Of a stretch of 63,819 bases of DNA, positions 29,407-37,807 are shown in pieces (the first letter of the stretch is position 1; each line of letters opens with the position of its first letter). A program made the translations under genes and the position numbers. Source of the stretch: Bacteroidales bacterium (GTDB lineage Bacteria > Bacteroidota > Bacteroidia > Bacteroidales > WCHB1-69); NCBI GenBank assembly GCA_017651425.1, contig JAGCCZ010000023.1, forward strand, positions 1 to 63,819, given 5' to 3'. Below the pieces are notes generated by a model. It worked only from the letters and a program-made list of their open reading frames with translations. It did not search any database and had not been told where the DNA came from.

Positions 29407-30603
29407 ATGGAAAAATTCGATCCCGCAACCAACCTTGAAAGATTGGACAAGAAAGACGCCTACCGTGGCGTGAACCCGGCTATCTGCGATAGCGCAACCT
29501 TTATGTTTGAACAGGCCAAGACGATGACCGACACCTTCCACGGTGAAACCGAGGGCTATTTCCTCTATTCCCGTCACTGGAATCCCAGCACGCTCTCGTT
29601 GGCACAGTCATTGGCTGCCATCGAAGGCACTGAGCTGGCCTGGACAACAGGTTCCGGCATGGCTGCCATCACCGTCGCGCTGTTGCACGAGGTGAAATCC
29701 GGCGACCACATCGTCTCCAGCATGACTACCTACGGCGGCACCTTCGCCTTCCTGAACAACTACCTCAAGAAGTTCAATGTGGATGTCACTTTCGTAAATA
29801 TGCAGGACCTTGAGGCCGTCAAGAAGGCCATCCGTCCGAACACCAAGGTGCTCTACACCGAGACGATGAACAACCCGCTGCTGCGTATCGCCAACCTTCC
29901 GGAACTCTCCAAGATTGCCCACGCCGCTGGCGCAAAATTGTTGGTTGACAATACCTTCACCCCGATGATCTTCTCTCCGTACCGTCTCGGCGCGGATGTG
30001 GTCATCTACAGTATGACGAAGTATGTGAACGGCATGAACGACTGTGTGGCAGGCGCCATCTGCGGTTCCGCTGCCTACATCAACTCTCTGATTGATGTGA
30101 ACGACGGTACGGCTATGCTGCTCGGTCCGGTGTTGGACACCTTCCGTTCCACCAGCATCCAGAAGAACCTGCACACGTTGCATATCCGTATGAAGAAGCA
30201 CAGCGAGAACGCTATGTATCTGGCCAAACGCTTCAAAGAGACGGGCATCAAGTACAACTATCCCGGCCTTCCCGAGCATCCTGACCACGAGCTCTTCAAG
30301 TCGATGATGAACGACGGTTACGGCTTCGGCGGTATGATCTCCATCGATATGGGCACGGCCGAGAGAGCTTCTGCCATCATGGAGAAGATGCAGGAACTTG
30401 GCGTGGGCTACCTCGCCGTCAGCTTAGGTTATTTCAAGACCCTCTTTAGCAACTCCGGCAAATCGACCTCTTCCGAGGTGCCCGAAGACATCCAGAAGGA
30501 GATGGGTATGAGCGAAGGCCTCATCCGCTTCTCTATGGGTCTGGACAACGATCCCGAACGTACGTTCCAGCTCATCAAGCAAGCCATCGACGCTACCAGA
30601 TAG
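29407..30603 (+). CDS. Cys/Met metabolism PLP-dependent enzyme (methionine gamma-lyase-like)
   Basis: 398 residues, fold-type I PLP enzyme of the trans-sulfuration family. Seen are 'YSRHWNPSTLSLAQSLAAIEG', 'TGSGMAAI' at the cofactor phosphate site, 'DNTFTPMIFSP' with the cofactor-binding Asp, and Lys205 in 'YSMTKYVNG', the Schiff-base lysine. Family members degrade methionine or make cystathionine or homocysteine; sequence alone does not separate gamma-lyase from synthase. It lies alone between its own promoter and terminator, about 3.4 kb from the cysH gene, so a link to sulfate assimilation is possible but not shown. Confidence 0.85.
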   Translation: MEKFDPATNLERLDKKDAYRGVNPAICDSATFMFEQAKTMTDTFHGETEGYFLYSRHWNPSTLSLAQSLAAIEGTELAWTTGSGMAAITVALLHEVKSGDHIVSSMTTYGGTFAFLNNYLKKFNVDVTFVNMQDLEAVKKAIRPNTKVLYTETMNNPLLRIANLPELSKIAHAAGAKLLVDNTFTPMIFSPYRLGADVVIYSMTKYVNGMNDCVAGAICGSAAYINSLIDVNDGTAMLLGPVLDTFRSTSIQKNLHTLHIRMKKHSENAMYLAKRFKETGIKYNYPGLPEHPDHELFKSMMNDGYGFGGMISIDMGTAERASAIMEKMQELGVGYLAVSLGYFKTLFSNSGKSTSSEVPEDIQKEMGMSEGLIRFSMGLDNDPERTFQLIKQAIDATR

Positions 30604-30627
30604 TTTTCTGTTGACTCTATATAAGGA

Positions 30628-30661
30628 GGTCGGATGCCACAGAGGTGTCCGGCCTTTTTTA
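30628..30661 (+). terminator. Terminator after the PLP enzyme gene
   Basis: An 11-bp stem with G-U pairs (GGTCGGATGCC/GGTGTCCGGCC), an ACAGA loop and a following T run. Confidence 0.88.
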
Positions 30662-30673
30662 TGGATATTTTTG

Positions 30674-30681
30674 TATTTTTG
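30674..30681 (+). promoter_or_regulatory. -7 box (TATTTTTG) for the M1 peptidase gene
   Basis: A TAnnTTTG match 19 bp before the ATG at 30701. Together with the terminator just upstream it rules out the longer open frame starting at 30611. Confidence 0.7.
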
Positions 30682-30700
30682 CCGCTCAAAACTGATTGAA

Positions 30701-33034
30701 ATGAAGAAGATTTTTCTTTTGGGAATAATGCTGCTGTCCATGGTGGCCATCCGCGCCCAGGAGCGCAGCGATTCCGTGGCTATCCTGCATAACACCCTGT
30801 ATCTGAATGTGACCGATTTTACCACATATCAGATCACAGGGCACGCAGAGGTGACCTTGTCGCCGAAGCTGCCGGTAGGGCAGGTGACCTTCGACTTGGA
30901 GGCGCTGACCGTGGATTCTGTGTCTGTGAACGGTGTTAATGTGAGTTTTACTCATCAGAACAGCAAACTGACTGTCCCGGTGACGGGTGTTGCCGTGGGT
31001 GATACCGCCGTGGTGGAGGTCTTTTACCATGGTGTGCCCGCGCACGACAACTGGGGCGGTGTCTTCTTCATTGGCGAGTACGCCTACAGTATTGGCGTCA
31101 CCCTGGACGCCGTGCCGCACAGCATCGGGCGGGCCTGGTTTCCCTGTTTCGACGAGTTTACCAGCAAGTCCTCCTTTACGCTGCATGTCACCACCGAGCC
31201 GCAGAAAATGGCCGTGTGCGGTGGGTTGCTGACCGACACGATGACGCTGCCCAGCGGCAATAAGCAGTGGACTTGGCAAATGGACGAGCCTATCCCGGCC
31301 TATTTGGCGTCCGTGGCAGTTGGCGACTACCGTGTTTATGAGGACACCTTTCACGGGCAGGAAGCTGTCATTCCCATCCAGATCTATGCGCAGCCGTCAT
31401 ATATTGACAGAATAGCAGGTTCTTTTGTGCATCTCAAGCAAATCCTGCACGGGTATGAGCGCATGTTCGGTCCTTACCGTTGGCCACGCGTGGGTTATGT
31501 GCTGGTCAACTTCAACGGCGGGGCAATGGAACACGCCACCAACATTGCCTACCCCATGTTTGCCGTCACGGGCACTACAGCTTACGAAACCCTCTTCGGG
31601 CATGAATTGTTCCATCACTGGTTTGGCGACCTTATCACCTGTTCGCGTCCCGAGGAGATGTGGATTAACGAGGGCTTTGCCGAATATTCCGAGGCTCTTT
31701 GTCAAGAGATACTTTACAACAATGAGACCACCGATGCCTACTTGAACTATCTCCGCGACATGCATCGTTCCACACTGAAAAACATTGCCATCAGCGATGA
31801 TGGACATTATCCCCTCGATGAGGTGCCGCAATCTGTCACCTACGGTATGCATTCCTATCAAAAAGGTGCGCTTGTCGTACACACCTTGCGCCAGTACATG
31901 GGCGACTCGCTTTTTTTTGCCGGTTTCCGCAACCTGTTGTCGAGCCATGCTTACGGCAATCTCAACTCGGTGGAAATGTTCCAATATCTGACGCAGGTCA
32001 CGGGAATGGATCTGATGGACTTCTATCAGGGTTGGGTTCACAACCCCGGCTTCCTTCACTTCTCCATTGACTCCATTGTGTCGGTCGGTGGCATGCAGTA
32101 CCGTGTCTACTTGCACCAGAAGTTGCACCATGCCACCCATTTCGCCAACAGCAACAAGGTTGATTTGACGTTTGTCTCCACATCGCGCGAGCTTTACACT
32201 GTGGAGGGTGCCACGTTCTCCGGCGAATTCGGCTGCGTGTCGGTCACGCTGCCTTTCGAGCCGATGTTCGGCATGGTGGACTATTACGAGAAAATGATGG
32301 ATGCCACGCTTGACTACATGGGCAATTTGGTGGACGGGACGAGCCTTACCGGCACGGATGCCAATTGCACGGCCAAGCTGACACATTTCCCGGACACAGT
32401 GTTGGTGCGTCTGGAGCACAACCTTGTGGCTCCCGACCAGCCTGACCAGTTGCCCGACAGCATTTATGCCATGTCGGACAGCCATTATTGGACAGTGAAC
32501 TTAGGCTATAACCCTCACGCGCAGACCACTCCGGAAGGGGCCACATCACCCGATGGCACGCTTACATTCCGCTTCCAGAGAGGGAGTCCGTCATCCTTGG
32601 ATTATGAGCTATCGCACGGCTATGGTGTTGAGAATTTGAAACTGTTGTATCGTCCCACTGCAGCTGATCCCTGGCGGGTAGTGCCTGCCACGCAGTCCGG
32701 CAGCCCCGTCGCAGGATATTTGAAGACCGATTTCATCGCTTCTGGACAGTATGCGATGGCGGTCGGTTCACCAAGTGCAGCGGTCACAAACCGTGACAGG
32801 ATGAAGTTGCAAGTGTTTCCCAATCCCGCGCATAGCAACTTGTTCATTCGGGTCGGCAAGACCGAATTTGCGGGTCGTGTGGAGATTGTGGACGCGGGTG
32901 GTCGTGTGGTGAAGCGCTTGAAGATGGATGGCAATGAGCTCAGGGTCAACACCTCGCGGTTTCCGGCGGGTATCTACTATGTGCGCGTCATCGGTCCCGA
33001 TGGTGCCGACACGGTCAGATTCGTGAAATACTAA
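30701..33034 (+). CDS. Secreted M1 family aminopeptidase with T9SS sorting domain
   Basis: 777 residues. A signal peptide ends near 'AIRAQ'. The N-terminal beta-domain is followed by the gluzincin domain with HELFH (301-305) and zinc ligand Glu324 in 'WINEGFAEY', the exact HEXXH-X18-E spacing. The exopeptidase motif GAMEN is read as GGAMEH, with His in place of Asn. The last ~75 residues ('VFPNPAHSNLFIRV' to 'FVKY') form a type A T9SS sorting domain, so the enzyme should reach the cell surface or medium. It probably trims N-terminal residues from peptides for nutrition. Confidence 0.92.
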   Translation: MKKIFLLGIMLLSMVAIRAQERSDSVAILHNTLYLNVTDFTTYQITGHAEVTLSPKLPVGQVTFDLEALTVDSVSVNGVNVSFTHQNSKLTVPVTGVAVGDTAVVEVFYHGVPAHDNWGGVFFIGEYAYSIGVTLDAVPHSIGRAWFPCFDEFTSKSSFTLHVTTEPQKMAVCGGLLTDTMTLPSGNKQWTWQMDEPIPAYLASVAVGDYRVYEDTFHGQEAVIPIQIYAQPSYIDRIAGSFVHLKQILHGYERMFGPYRWPRVGYVLVNFNGGAMEHATNIAYPMFAVTGTTAYETLFGHELFHHWFGDLITCSRPEEMWINEGFAEYSEALCQEILYNNETTDAYLNYLRDMHRSTLKNIAISDDGHYPLDEVPQSVTYGMHSYQKGALVVHTLRQYMGDSLFFAGFRNLLSSHAYGNLNSVEMFQYLTQVTGMDLMDFYQGWVHNPGFLHFSIDSIVSVGGMQYRVYLHQKLHHATHFANSNKVDLTFVSTSRELYTVEGATFSGEFGCVSVTLPFEPMFGMVDYYEKMMDATLDYMGNLVDGTSLTGTDANCTAKLTHFPDTVLVRLEHNLVAPDQPDQLPDSIYAMSDSHYWTVNLGYNPHAQTTPEGATSPDGTLTFRFQRGSPSSLDYELSHGYGVENLKLLYRPTAADPWRVVPATQSGSPVAGYLKTDFIASGQYAMAVGSPSAAVTNRDRMKLQVFPNPAHSNLFIRVGKTEFAGRVEIVDAGGRVVKRLKMDGNELRVNTSRFPAGIYYVRVIGPDGADTVRFVKY

Positions 33035-33058
33035 CGGCGAGGAGAACGTCTTTTTTTG

Positions 33059-33066
33059 TATTTTTG
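33059..33066 (+). promoter_or_regulatory. -7 box (TATTTTTG) for tRNA-Leu
   Basis: A TAnnTTTG match 15 bp before the tRNA 5' end. Confidence 0.65.
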
Positions 33067-33081
33067 CGCCCCCGAAAAAAA

Positions 33082-33163
33082 GCGGATATGGCGTAATTGG
33101 TAGCCGCGTTAGACTTAGGATCTAATGGCGTAAGCCGTGGGGGTTCGAGTCCCCCTATCCGCA
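33082..33163 (+). tRNA. tRNA-Leu (anticodon UAG)
   Basis: Seven-pair acceptor stem GCGGATA/TATCCGC with discriminator A. Anticodon arm TTAGA-CTTAGGA-TCTAA gives anticodon TAG (reads CUA and other CUN). A long type II variable arm (TGGCGTAAGCC) and a T arm GGGGG-TTCGAGT-CCCCC are present. CCA is not encoded. Confidence 0.95.
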
Positions 33164-33409
33164 CTCATTCATCATCGCTTGTCTCACCCACAGCGCTGTC
33201 GCTTGTGTGTTTTTTTTGCGCTTGTGGCGCGTGCTATGCCTTCGGCATATGGTATGGGTGGATGGCTGTGCCATCGCAGCGAGCCTCGTAGAGGCGTTAC
33301 GCACGGAGTGCAGTTAACACCATACGCAGTGTGGTGGATGAGGCGTGCGCACGCTGCAGGCATCTCGGAGAGATGCGACTGACTTGTCTGAACTTGTGGA
33401 ACGGTAAGG
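33164..33409. repeat. Gene-free hairpin cluster downstream of tRNA-Leu
   Basis: 246 bp with no gene. Five perfect short inverted repeats lie within 142 bp: TATGCC-TTC-GGCATA (33235-33249), GATGGC-TGT-GCCATC (33261-33275), GCCTC-GTA-GAGGC (33283-33295), the palindrome GCGTGCGCACGC (33343-33354), and GCATCTC-GGA-GAGATGC (33360-33376). Four of them have 3-nt loops. Confidence 0.6.
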
Positions 33410-33940
33410 TTATCCCTCTGACACCTTTCGGAAATGGTTCGGGGTGATGCCTGTTTCACGCTTGAAGGCGGAGTGGAAAACCTGTCGGTTGCGATAGCCG
33501 CACATCTCGCCGATAACCTCCAACTTGTAGTCCTTGCTGCTTTTATCCGTCAACAAGCGCAAAGCCTCGTTGACGCGATACTGGTTGAGCAGGGCGGGAA
33601 AGGATTTGTGGAAATATTGGTTGATGACGTGTGACAGGACTCCACGACTGGTGCCCATCTTCTTGGCCAACACATTGATGTTGATGTCAGGTTCAAGATA
33701 GACTTTCTGCTCTTCAAAAAGAACCTGCAACTGTCCCACCAAGTCACGATCGGCGGAGGTCTGTGTCTTTACATTTTCAAAATCAATCTTTTCGGACAAT
33801 CTGAAAGTGTTCTCCTGGTTCTGAAGATTTTTTTTCAAAAGTTTTTTGTATGCCCTACGACTTTGGATGAAAAGTACAATAAACACTGCAGCCACGGCAA
33901 CAGCAAGGGACAAGAGTATCAGATAAAAATTGAGTGTCAT
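33410..33940 (-). CDS. Membrane-anchored AraC-family regulator
   Basis: 176 residues. An N-terminal transmembrane helix (about residues 4-24) and a basic linker precede the AraC DNA-binding domain with two helix-turn-helix units ('INVLAKKMGTSRGVLSHVIN' and 'IGEMCGYRNRQVFHSAFKRETG'), ending 'TPNHFRKVSEG'. No ligand-binding or sensor domain is present. The ATG at 33940 is chosen because a longer frame would start at a TTG inside the promoter box (33977-33984). Adjacent to and in the same direction as the cys operon, so a candidate regulator of sulfur genes (inference only). Confidence 0.82.
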   Translation of the reverse strand: MTLNFYLILLSLAVAVAAVFIVLFIQSRRAYKKLLKKNLQNQENTFRLSEKIDFENVKTQTSADRDLVGQLQVLFEEQKVYLEPDININVLAKKMGTSRGVLSHVINQYFHKSFPALLNQYRVNEALRLLTDKSSKDYKLEVIGEMCGYRNRQVFHSAFKRETGITPNHFRKVSEG

Positions 33941-33976
33941 AGGGTAGAAAACGGAAGATAATTTAAAAAAAGCGTG

Positions 33977-33984
33977 CAAATATA
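33977..33984 (-). promoter_or_regulatory. -7 box (TATATTTG, minus strand) for the AraC-type gene
   Basis: A TAnnTTTG match on the minus strand, 36 bp upstream of the chosen ATG. Confidence 0.65.
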
Positions 33985-34002
33985 CATAAATTATTCAATT
34001 TT

Positions 34003-34746
34003 TTACTCTTTTTGAGAGTGAAGGCCGCATTCGCGATGCTTTGGGTCCTCCCACCACCAGCGGCCCGACCGGATATCTTCACCCGGTTGTACGGCTCGTG
34101 TGCAAGGTTGGCAACCAATGCTGGGGTAACCCTGGTCGTGCAACTTGTTGTAGGGCACCCTATGATTGCGTATGTAAGTCCACACCTGTTCCTCACTCCA
34201 GTCGATCAGAGGGTTAATTTTGAGTAGTCCGTGCCGCTCATCCCACTCTACGCAACGCATCTCACTACGGGTTATCGACTGGCTGCGGCGTAAGCCGCAC
34301 ACCCAGGCGTCCATAGTGCGAAAAGCTCGTGACAAAGGCTCCAGCTTGCGGATTTGGCAACAGAGATGCCGTTTTTCCAAACTTTCGTAGAACAGGTTAA
34401 TGCCCTTCTCCCTTACCATCTCTTGCAAGGCATCCGTCTGCGGACAAAATACCTCCATCTTTATGTCGTAGTGCAAGTTGGTTTTGTCAATCAAGGCATA
34501 AGTTTCAGGAAAAAGACGGCCTGTGTCCAACGTGAAAATCCGAGCCTTGTGATCAATTCCCAATATCATATCGGTCAGAGCCTGGTCTTCAATGCTCAAA
34601 CTGGAGGAGAGCGCCATACGTTCGCCATATACGCCCATAAAATGCCGGAGCAATTCCTGTGGCTCTGCATCAGCAAAGCGCCGGTTCAATTCTTCTATAT
34701 CTTCTTTGGTATATCTCATAGTTTCCGTATTATTCCTATCAATCAT
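34003..34746 (-). CDS. cysH: Assimilatory APS/PAPS reductase
   Basis: 247 residues. PP-loop fold with 'SSSLSIEDQ' (nucleotide-binding loop) and 'IFTLDTGRLFPET'; catalytic cysteine in the C-terminal 'ECGLHSQ'. Paired cysteines 'CCQIRKLEPL' and 'CQPCT' match the [4Fe-4S] ligands of APS-reducing enzymes, so adenylylsulfate rather than PAPS is the likely substrate; no APS kinase gene is in the window. Product is sulfite. The start overlaps the end of cysN by 8 bp; an alternative ATG lies nine codons in. Last gene of the leftward sulfate run. Confidence 0.93.
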   Translation of the reverse strand: MIDRNNTETMRYTKEDIEELNRRFADAEPQELLRHFMGVYGERMALSSSLSIEDQALTDMILGIDHKARIFTLDTGRLFPETYALIDKTNLHYDIKMEVFCPQTDALQEMVREKGINLFYESLEKRHLCCQIRKLEPLSRAFRTMDAWVCGLRRSQSITRSEMRCVEWDERHGLLKINPLIDWSEEQVWTYIRNHRVPYNKLHDQGYPSIGCQPCTRAVQPGEDIRSGRWWWEDPKHRECGLHSQKE

Positions 34747-36028
34747 TGTTTCGGGTTATCATTCCTGCACCAACAGTCTCAAAACTGTCAGGATCAATGA
34801 AAATGAACGATCCTGTGGTTCGATTGTCCTCATAACAGTCATACACCAATGGGTTGGCCGTACGTACGGATATCTTGGCAATATCGTTCATCTTAAGGGA
34901 TGTCTCGTTTTCAATGGACTCTAAAGTGTGAATGTCCACACGATAATCGATATTCTGCACCATACCTATGGTTTCCGAGACGGCGCCGCGCACAATGTAA
35001 CGCTTGCGGAGCTGCATCGGTTGTTCGTTAAACCAGCAACACATCATTTTCGACTGTTGGTTTACAACAGGTTGCGTATCCTCAACACCGACTAACATAT
35101 CCCCACGGCTGATGTCAATATCGTCTTCTAACAAGACCGAAACCGATTCGGGAGTATGGGCCACATCCAACGTTTTCTCAGCCTGCATAATAGCCTTTAC
35201 ACGACTCTCAAGACCGGATGGAAGCACTCGCACGGCTTCACCAACCTTGAGGACGCCGCCCGCCAAGCGCCCTGCATAAGCACGGTAGTCGGGAAACTTG
35301 TCGGAAATAGGACGGATGACATATTGTACCGGCAGTCGCATCGGTTGCGACCCCTCACCCTGCTTGTGCTCTATAGAGATGTTTTCCAGCAGTTCCATCA
35401 GGGTTTCACCCTTATACCAAGGTGCCCGATCGGAAGCGCTCACCACGTTGTCGCCATATTTGGCCGAGATGGGAATGAAATGAAGTTGTGCTTTATTCCC
35501 AATTTTAGCACTCATTTCCCGATAGTTTTGTACAATCTCGGAAAACTTATCCTCGGAAAATTCTATCAAATCCATCTTGTTGACACACACGGTGATATGA
35601 GGAATTCCCAACAACTTGGCAATAAAAGAGTGACGGACGGTCTGCTCCACCACACCGTTACGGACATCAATGAGGATGATGGCAAGGTCGGCGGTGGAGG
35701 CACCCGTCACCATATTACGGGTATATTGGACGTGTCCCGGAGTGTCGGCAATAATGAACTTGCGCTTAGGGGTGGCAAAATAGCGGTATGCCACATCGAT
35801 GGTGATGCCCTGCTCGCGTTCGGCACGGAGTCCGTCGGTAAGCAACGCAAGGTTCACCTCTTCGTTGCCCCTATTACGGGATGCCTGCTCCACAGCCTCC
35901 AACTGATCCTCAAAAATAGACTTGCTATCGTACAACAGACGCCCGATAAGGGTGCTTTTCCCATCATCCACACTTCCTGCCGTTGTGAAACGCAGCAATT
36001 CCATATCCAAATATCCTTTTGTATTCAT
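34739..36028 (-). CDS. cysN: Sulfate adenylyltransferase large subunit (GTPase)
   Basis: 429 residues. EF-Tu-like GTPase with G1 'GSVDDGKS' (residues 18-25), G3 'DTPGHVQYTRNM' and G4 'NKMD'. With CysD it forms APS from sulfate and ATP, GTP hydrolysis driving the reaction. No CysC (APS kinase) fusion is present at the C-terminus, in keeping with direct APS reduction by the CysH here. Confidence 0.95.
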   Translation of the reverse strand: MNTKGYLDMELLRFTTAGSVDDGKSTLIGRLLYDSKSIFEDQLEAVEQASRNRGNEEVNLALLTDGLRAEREQGITIDVAYRYFATPKRKFIIADTPGHVQYTRNMVTGASTADLAIILIDVRNGVVEQTVRHSFIAKLLGIPHITVCVNKMDLIEFSEDKFSEIVQNYREMSAKIGNKAQLHFIPISAKYGDNVVSASDRAPWYKGETLMELLENISIEHKQGEGSQPMRLPVQYVIRPISDKFPDYRAYAGRLAGGVLKVGEAVRVLPSGLESRVKAIMQAEKTLDVAHTPESVSVLLEDDIDISRGDMLVGVEDTQPVVNQQSKMMCCWFNEQPMQLRKRYIVRGAVSETIGMVQNIDYRVDIHTLESIENETSLKMNDIAKISVRTANPLVYDCYEDNRTTGSFIFIDPDSFETVGAGMITRNND

Positions 36029-36061
36029 AATTCACCAAATAAAAATTGTATTAGTAAAACC

Positions 36062-36110
36062 AACTCTTAACTCTTAACTCTTAACTATTAACTATTAACT
36101 CTCAACTCTA
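36062..36110. repeat. Seven-unit heptamer tandem repeat between cysD and cysN
   Basis: Seven 7-bp units follow one another: AACTCTT three times, AACTATT twice, then AACTCTC and AACTCTA. The last unit includes the cysD stop codon. On the coding strand it reads as repeats of AAGAGTT. Confidence 0.9.
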
Positions 36111-37007
36111 GAAGTATCCTTCCTTTTTTCTATCTTCCATAGATGTCTCGCTTCGCTTGTCGTCAGCGCGTCCGCCCCGCTCGGTCACGCGAGTTGCGGC
36201 AATCTCGTCAATAATATCCTCCAGATTGTGCGCCTCGGAGATGGTCAGCCCGGTACAGCTTATGTCACCGATGGTACGGCAGCGCACTTTGCGCACCACC
36301 ACCTGTTCGTCGGGTTTGAGCATCATACAGGGCTCGGCAGCCAACCACTGGCCGTCGCGTTCAAAGCAGGCCCGTTCGTGTGTGAAGTACAGGCTTGGCA
36401 TCTCAATGTTTTCCTGATAGATGTACTGCCAGACGTCCATTTCCGTCCAGTTGCTGATAGGAAACACGCGGAAATGCTCCCCCATATTCTTTTTTCCGTT
36501 GAAGATATTCCACAGTTCGGGGCGCTGGTTCTTGGGATTCCACTGGCCAAACTCGTCACGGTGTGAAAAGAAACGCTCTTTGGCACGGGCCTTTTCCTCA
36601 TCACGGCGGGCACCTCCGATGCACGCATCAAACTTATATTCCTCTATCGTATCCAACAATGTTGTGGTTTGCAGTCTATTACGACTTGCATTATATCCTT
36701 TCTCCTCTTTCACGCGCCCTTTGTCTATGCTCTCCTGCACAGAACCCACCACCAAACGGGCATCCAATTTCCGGACCAAGGCATCGCGGTAGTCAAGAGT
36801 TTCCTGAAAATTATGTCCCGTATCAATATGCAACAAGGGGAAAGGGATTTTAGCGGGATAAAAGGCTTTGTAGGCCAGATAGGTGACCACAATGGAATCC
36901 TTTCCGCCGGAGAAGAGTATCGCAGGACGTTCAAACTGCGCCGCCACCTCCCGCAGCACATAGATGGATTCTGATTCTAATTCCTTTAAATGGGTCAGTT
37001 TATACAT
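36108..37007 (-). CDS. cysD: Sulfate adenylyltransferase small subunit
   Basis: 299 residues. N-type ATP pyrophosphatase fold with PP-loop SGGKDS (residues 33-38), then 'LHIDTGHNFQETLDYRD' and 'GGARRDEEKARAKERFFSHR'. Catalytic subunit of ATP sulfurylase. It starts 47 bp after pstB on the same strand, so it is probably co-transcribed with the Pst-like transporter. Confidence 0.95.
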   Translation of the reverse strand: MYKLTHLKELESESIYVLREVAAQFERPAILFSGGKDSIVVTYLAYKAFYPAKIPFPLLHIDTGHNFQETLDYRDALVRKLDARLVVGSVQESIDKGRVKEEKGYNASRNRLQTTTLLDTIEEYKFDACIGGARRDEEKARAKERFFSHRDEFGQWNPKNQRPELWNIFNGKKNMGEHFRVFPISNWTEMDVWQYIYQENIEMPSLYFTHERACFERDGQWLAAEPCMMLKPDEQVVVRKVRCRTIGDISCTGLTISEAHNLEDIIDEIAATRVTERGGRADDKRSETSMEDRKKEGYF

Positions 37008-37054
37008 TCTTTTATCGGTTAATTCTTATATTCGAGTATTACTATTGGTTTCCA

Positions 37055-37807
37055 TTAACTGAAGGCGCCCGAAAGGTACTTTTGTGTGAGTTCTTGCTGC
37101 GGATTGTGGAACACCTGTTCTGCAGGACCGCTCTCTACTATTTCGCCGAGGTACATAAATACCACGTTGTCGGCGATACGAAGTGCCTGTCGGAGCGTAT
37201 GGGTAACCATGATGATAGTGTAGTCATTTTTAAGGGAGACAAAAAGGTCCTCGACGGTTTTGCTGGAGATCGGATCAAGGGCGCTGGTGGCTTCGTCGGC
37301 AAGGATGTATTGGGGCTCCACAGCAAGGGAACGGGCAAGGCATAGGCGCTGTTGCTGACCGATGGAGAGCCGTGCCGCAGGCGTGCGCACCCGACCCCGC
37401 ACCTCTTCCCAAAGCCCCACAGCCTTGAGGTTCTTCTGTACAGCATATATCAACGCCTTATGGCGCTTGTACATCTTGTTGATACGGCATCCATAGGCCA
37501 CATTGTCAAATATGGACATCGGCAGGGGACAGGGACGCTGGCTCACAAGCCCGATGCGGCGACGCAATTCGGTGATTTCCGCTCCACTGCCAATGATGTC
37601 TGCACCGTCCACCAGCACCTTGCCTTCCAAACGGACCCCTTCCGTGGAGTCTATCAAACGGTTCAGCGTCCGTAGCAGTGTGGACTTTCCGCAGCCTGAA
37701 GGTCCGATAATGCAGGTGATCTGCTTCTCGGGAAGTGTCAGGTTGATGTTCTTCAATATGTGGTTGTCCTTTATGTGGACATTAAGGTTCTGGATTTCGA
37801 TGGCCAT
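37055..37807 (-). CDS. PstB-like ABC transporter ATPase (putative sulfate importer)
   Basis: 250 residues, homologous along its length to the phosphate-transporter ATPase PstB. Walker A is GPSGCGKS (35-42). Two departures from typical PstB stand out: the signature is LSIGQ rather than LSGGQ (147-151), and Walker B reads 'ILADEATSALDP' rather than 'DEPCSALDP' (168-179). The gene shares one base with pstA and lies 47 bp before cysD. I infer it energises oxyanion import, probably sulfate rather than phosphate. Confidence 0.88.
   Translation of the reverse strand: MAIEIQNLNVHIKDNHILKNINLTLPEKQITCIIGPSGCGKSTLLRTLNRLIDSTEGVRLEGKVLVDGADIIGSGAEITELRRRIGLVSQRPCPLPMSIFDNVAYGCRINKMYKRHKALIYAVQKNLKAVGLWEEVRGRVRTPAARLSIGQQQRLCLARSLAVEPQYILADEATSALDPISSKTVEDLFVSLKNDYTIIMVTHTLRQALRIADNVVFMYLGEIVESGPAEQVFHNPQQELTQKYLSGAFS

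Noticed and set aside
30611..30700. Upstream extension of the M1 aminopeptidase
   Set aside because: It would translate a terminator hairpin and the promoter box; the signal peptide starts at 30701.
36062..36110. Possible CRISPR-like array from the short tandem heptamers
   Set aside because: Units are 7 bp with no spacers; it is a microsatellite. No CRISPR repeats or cas genes are seen anywhere in the window.
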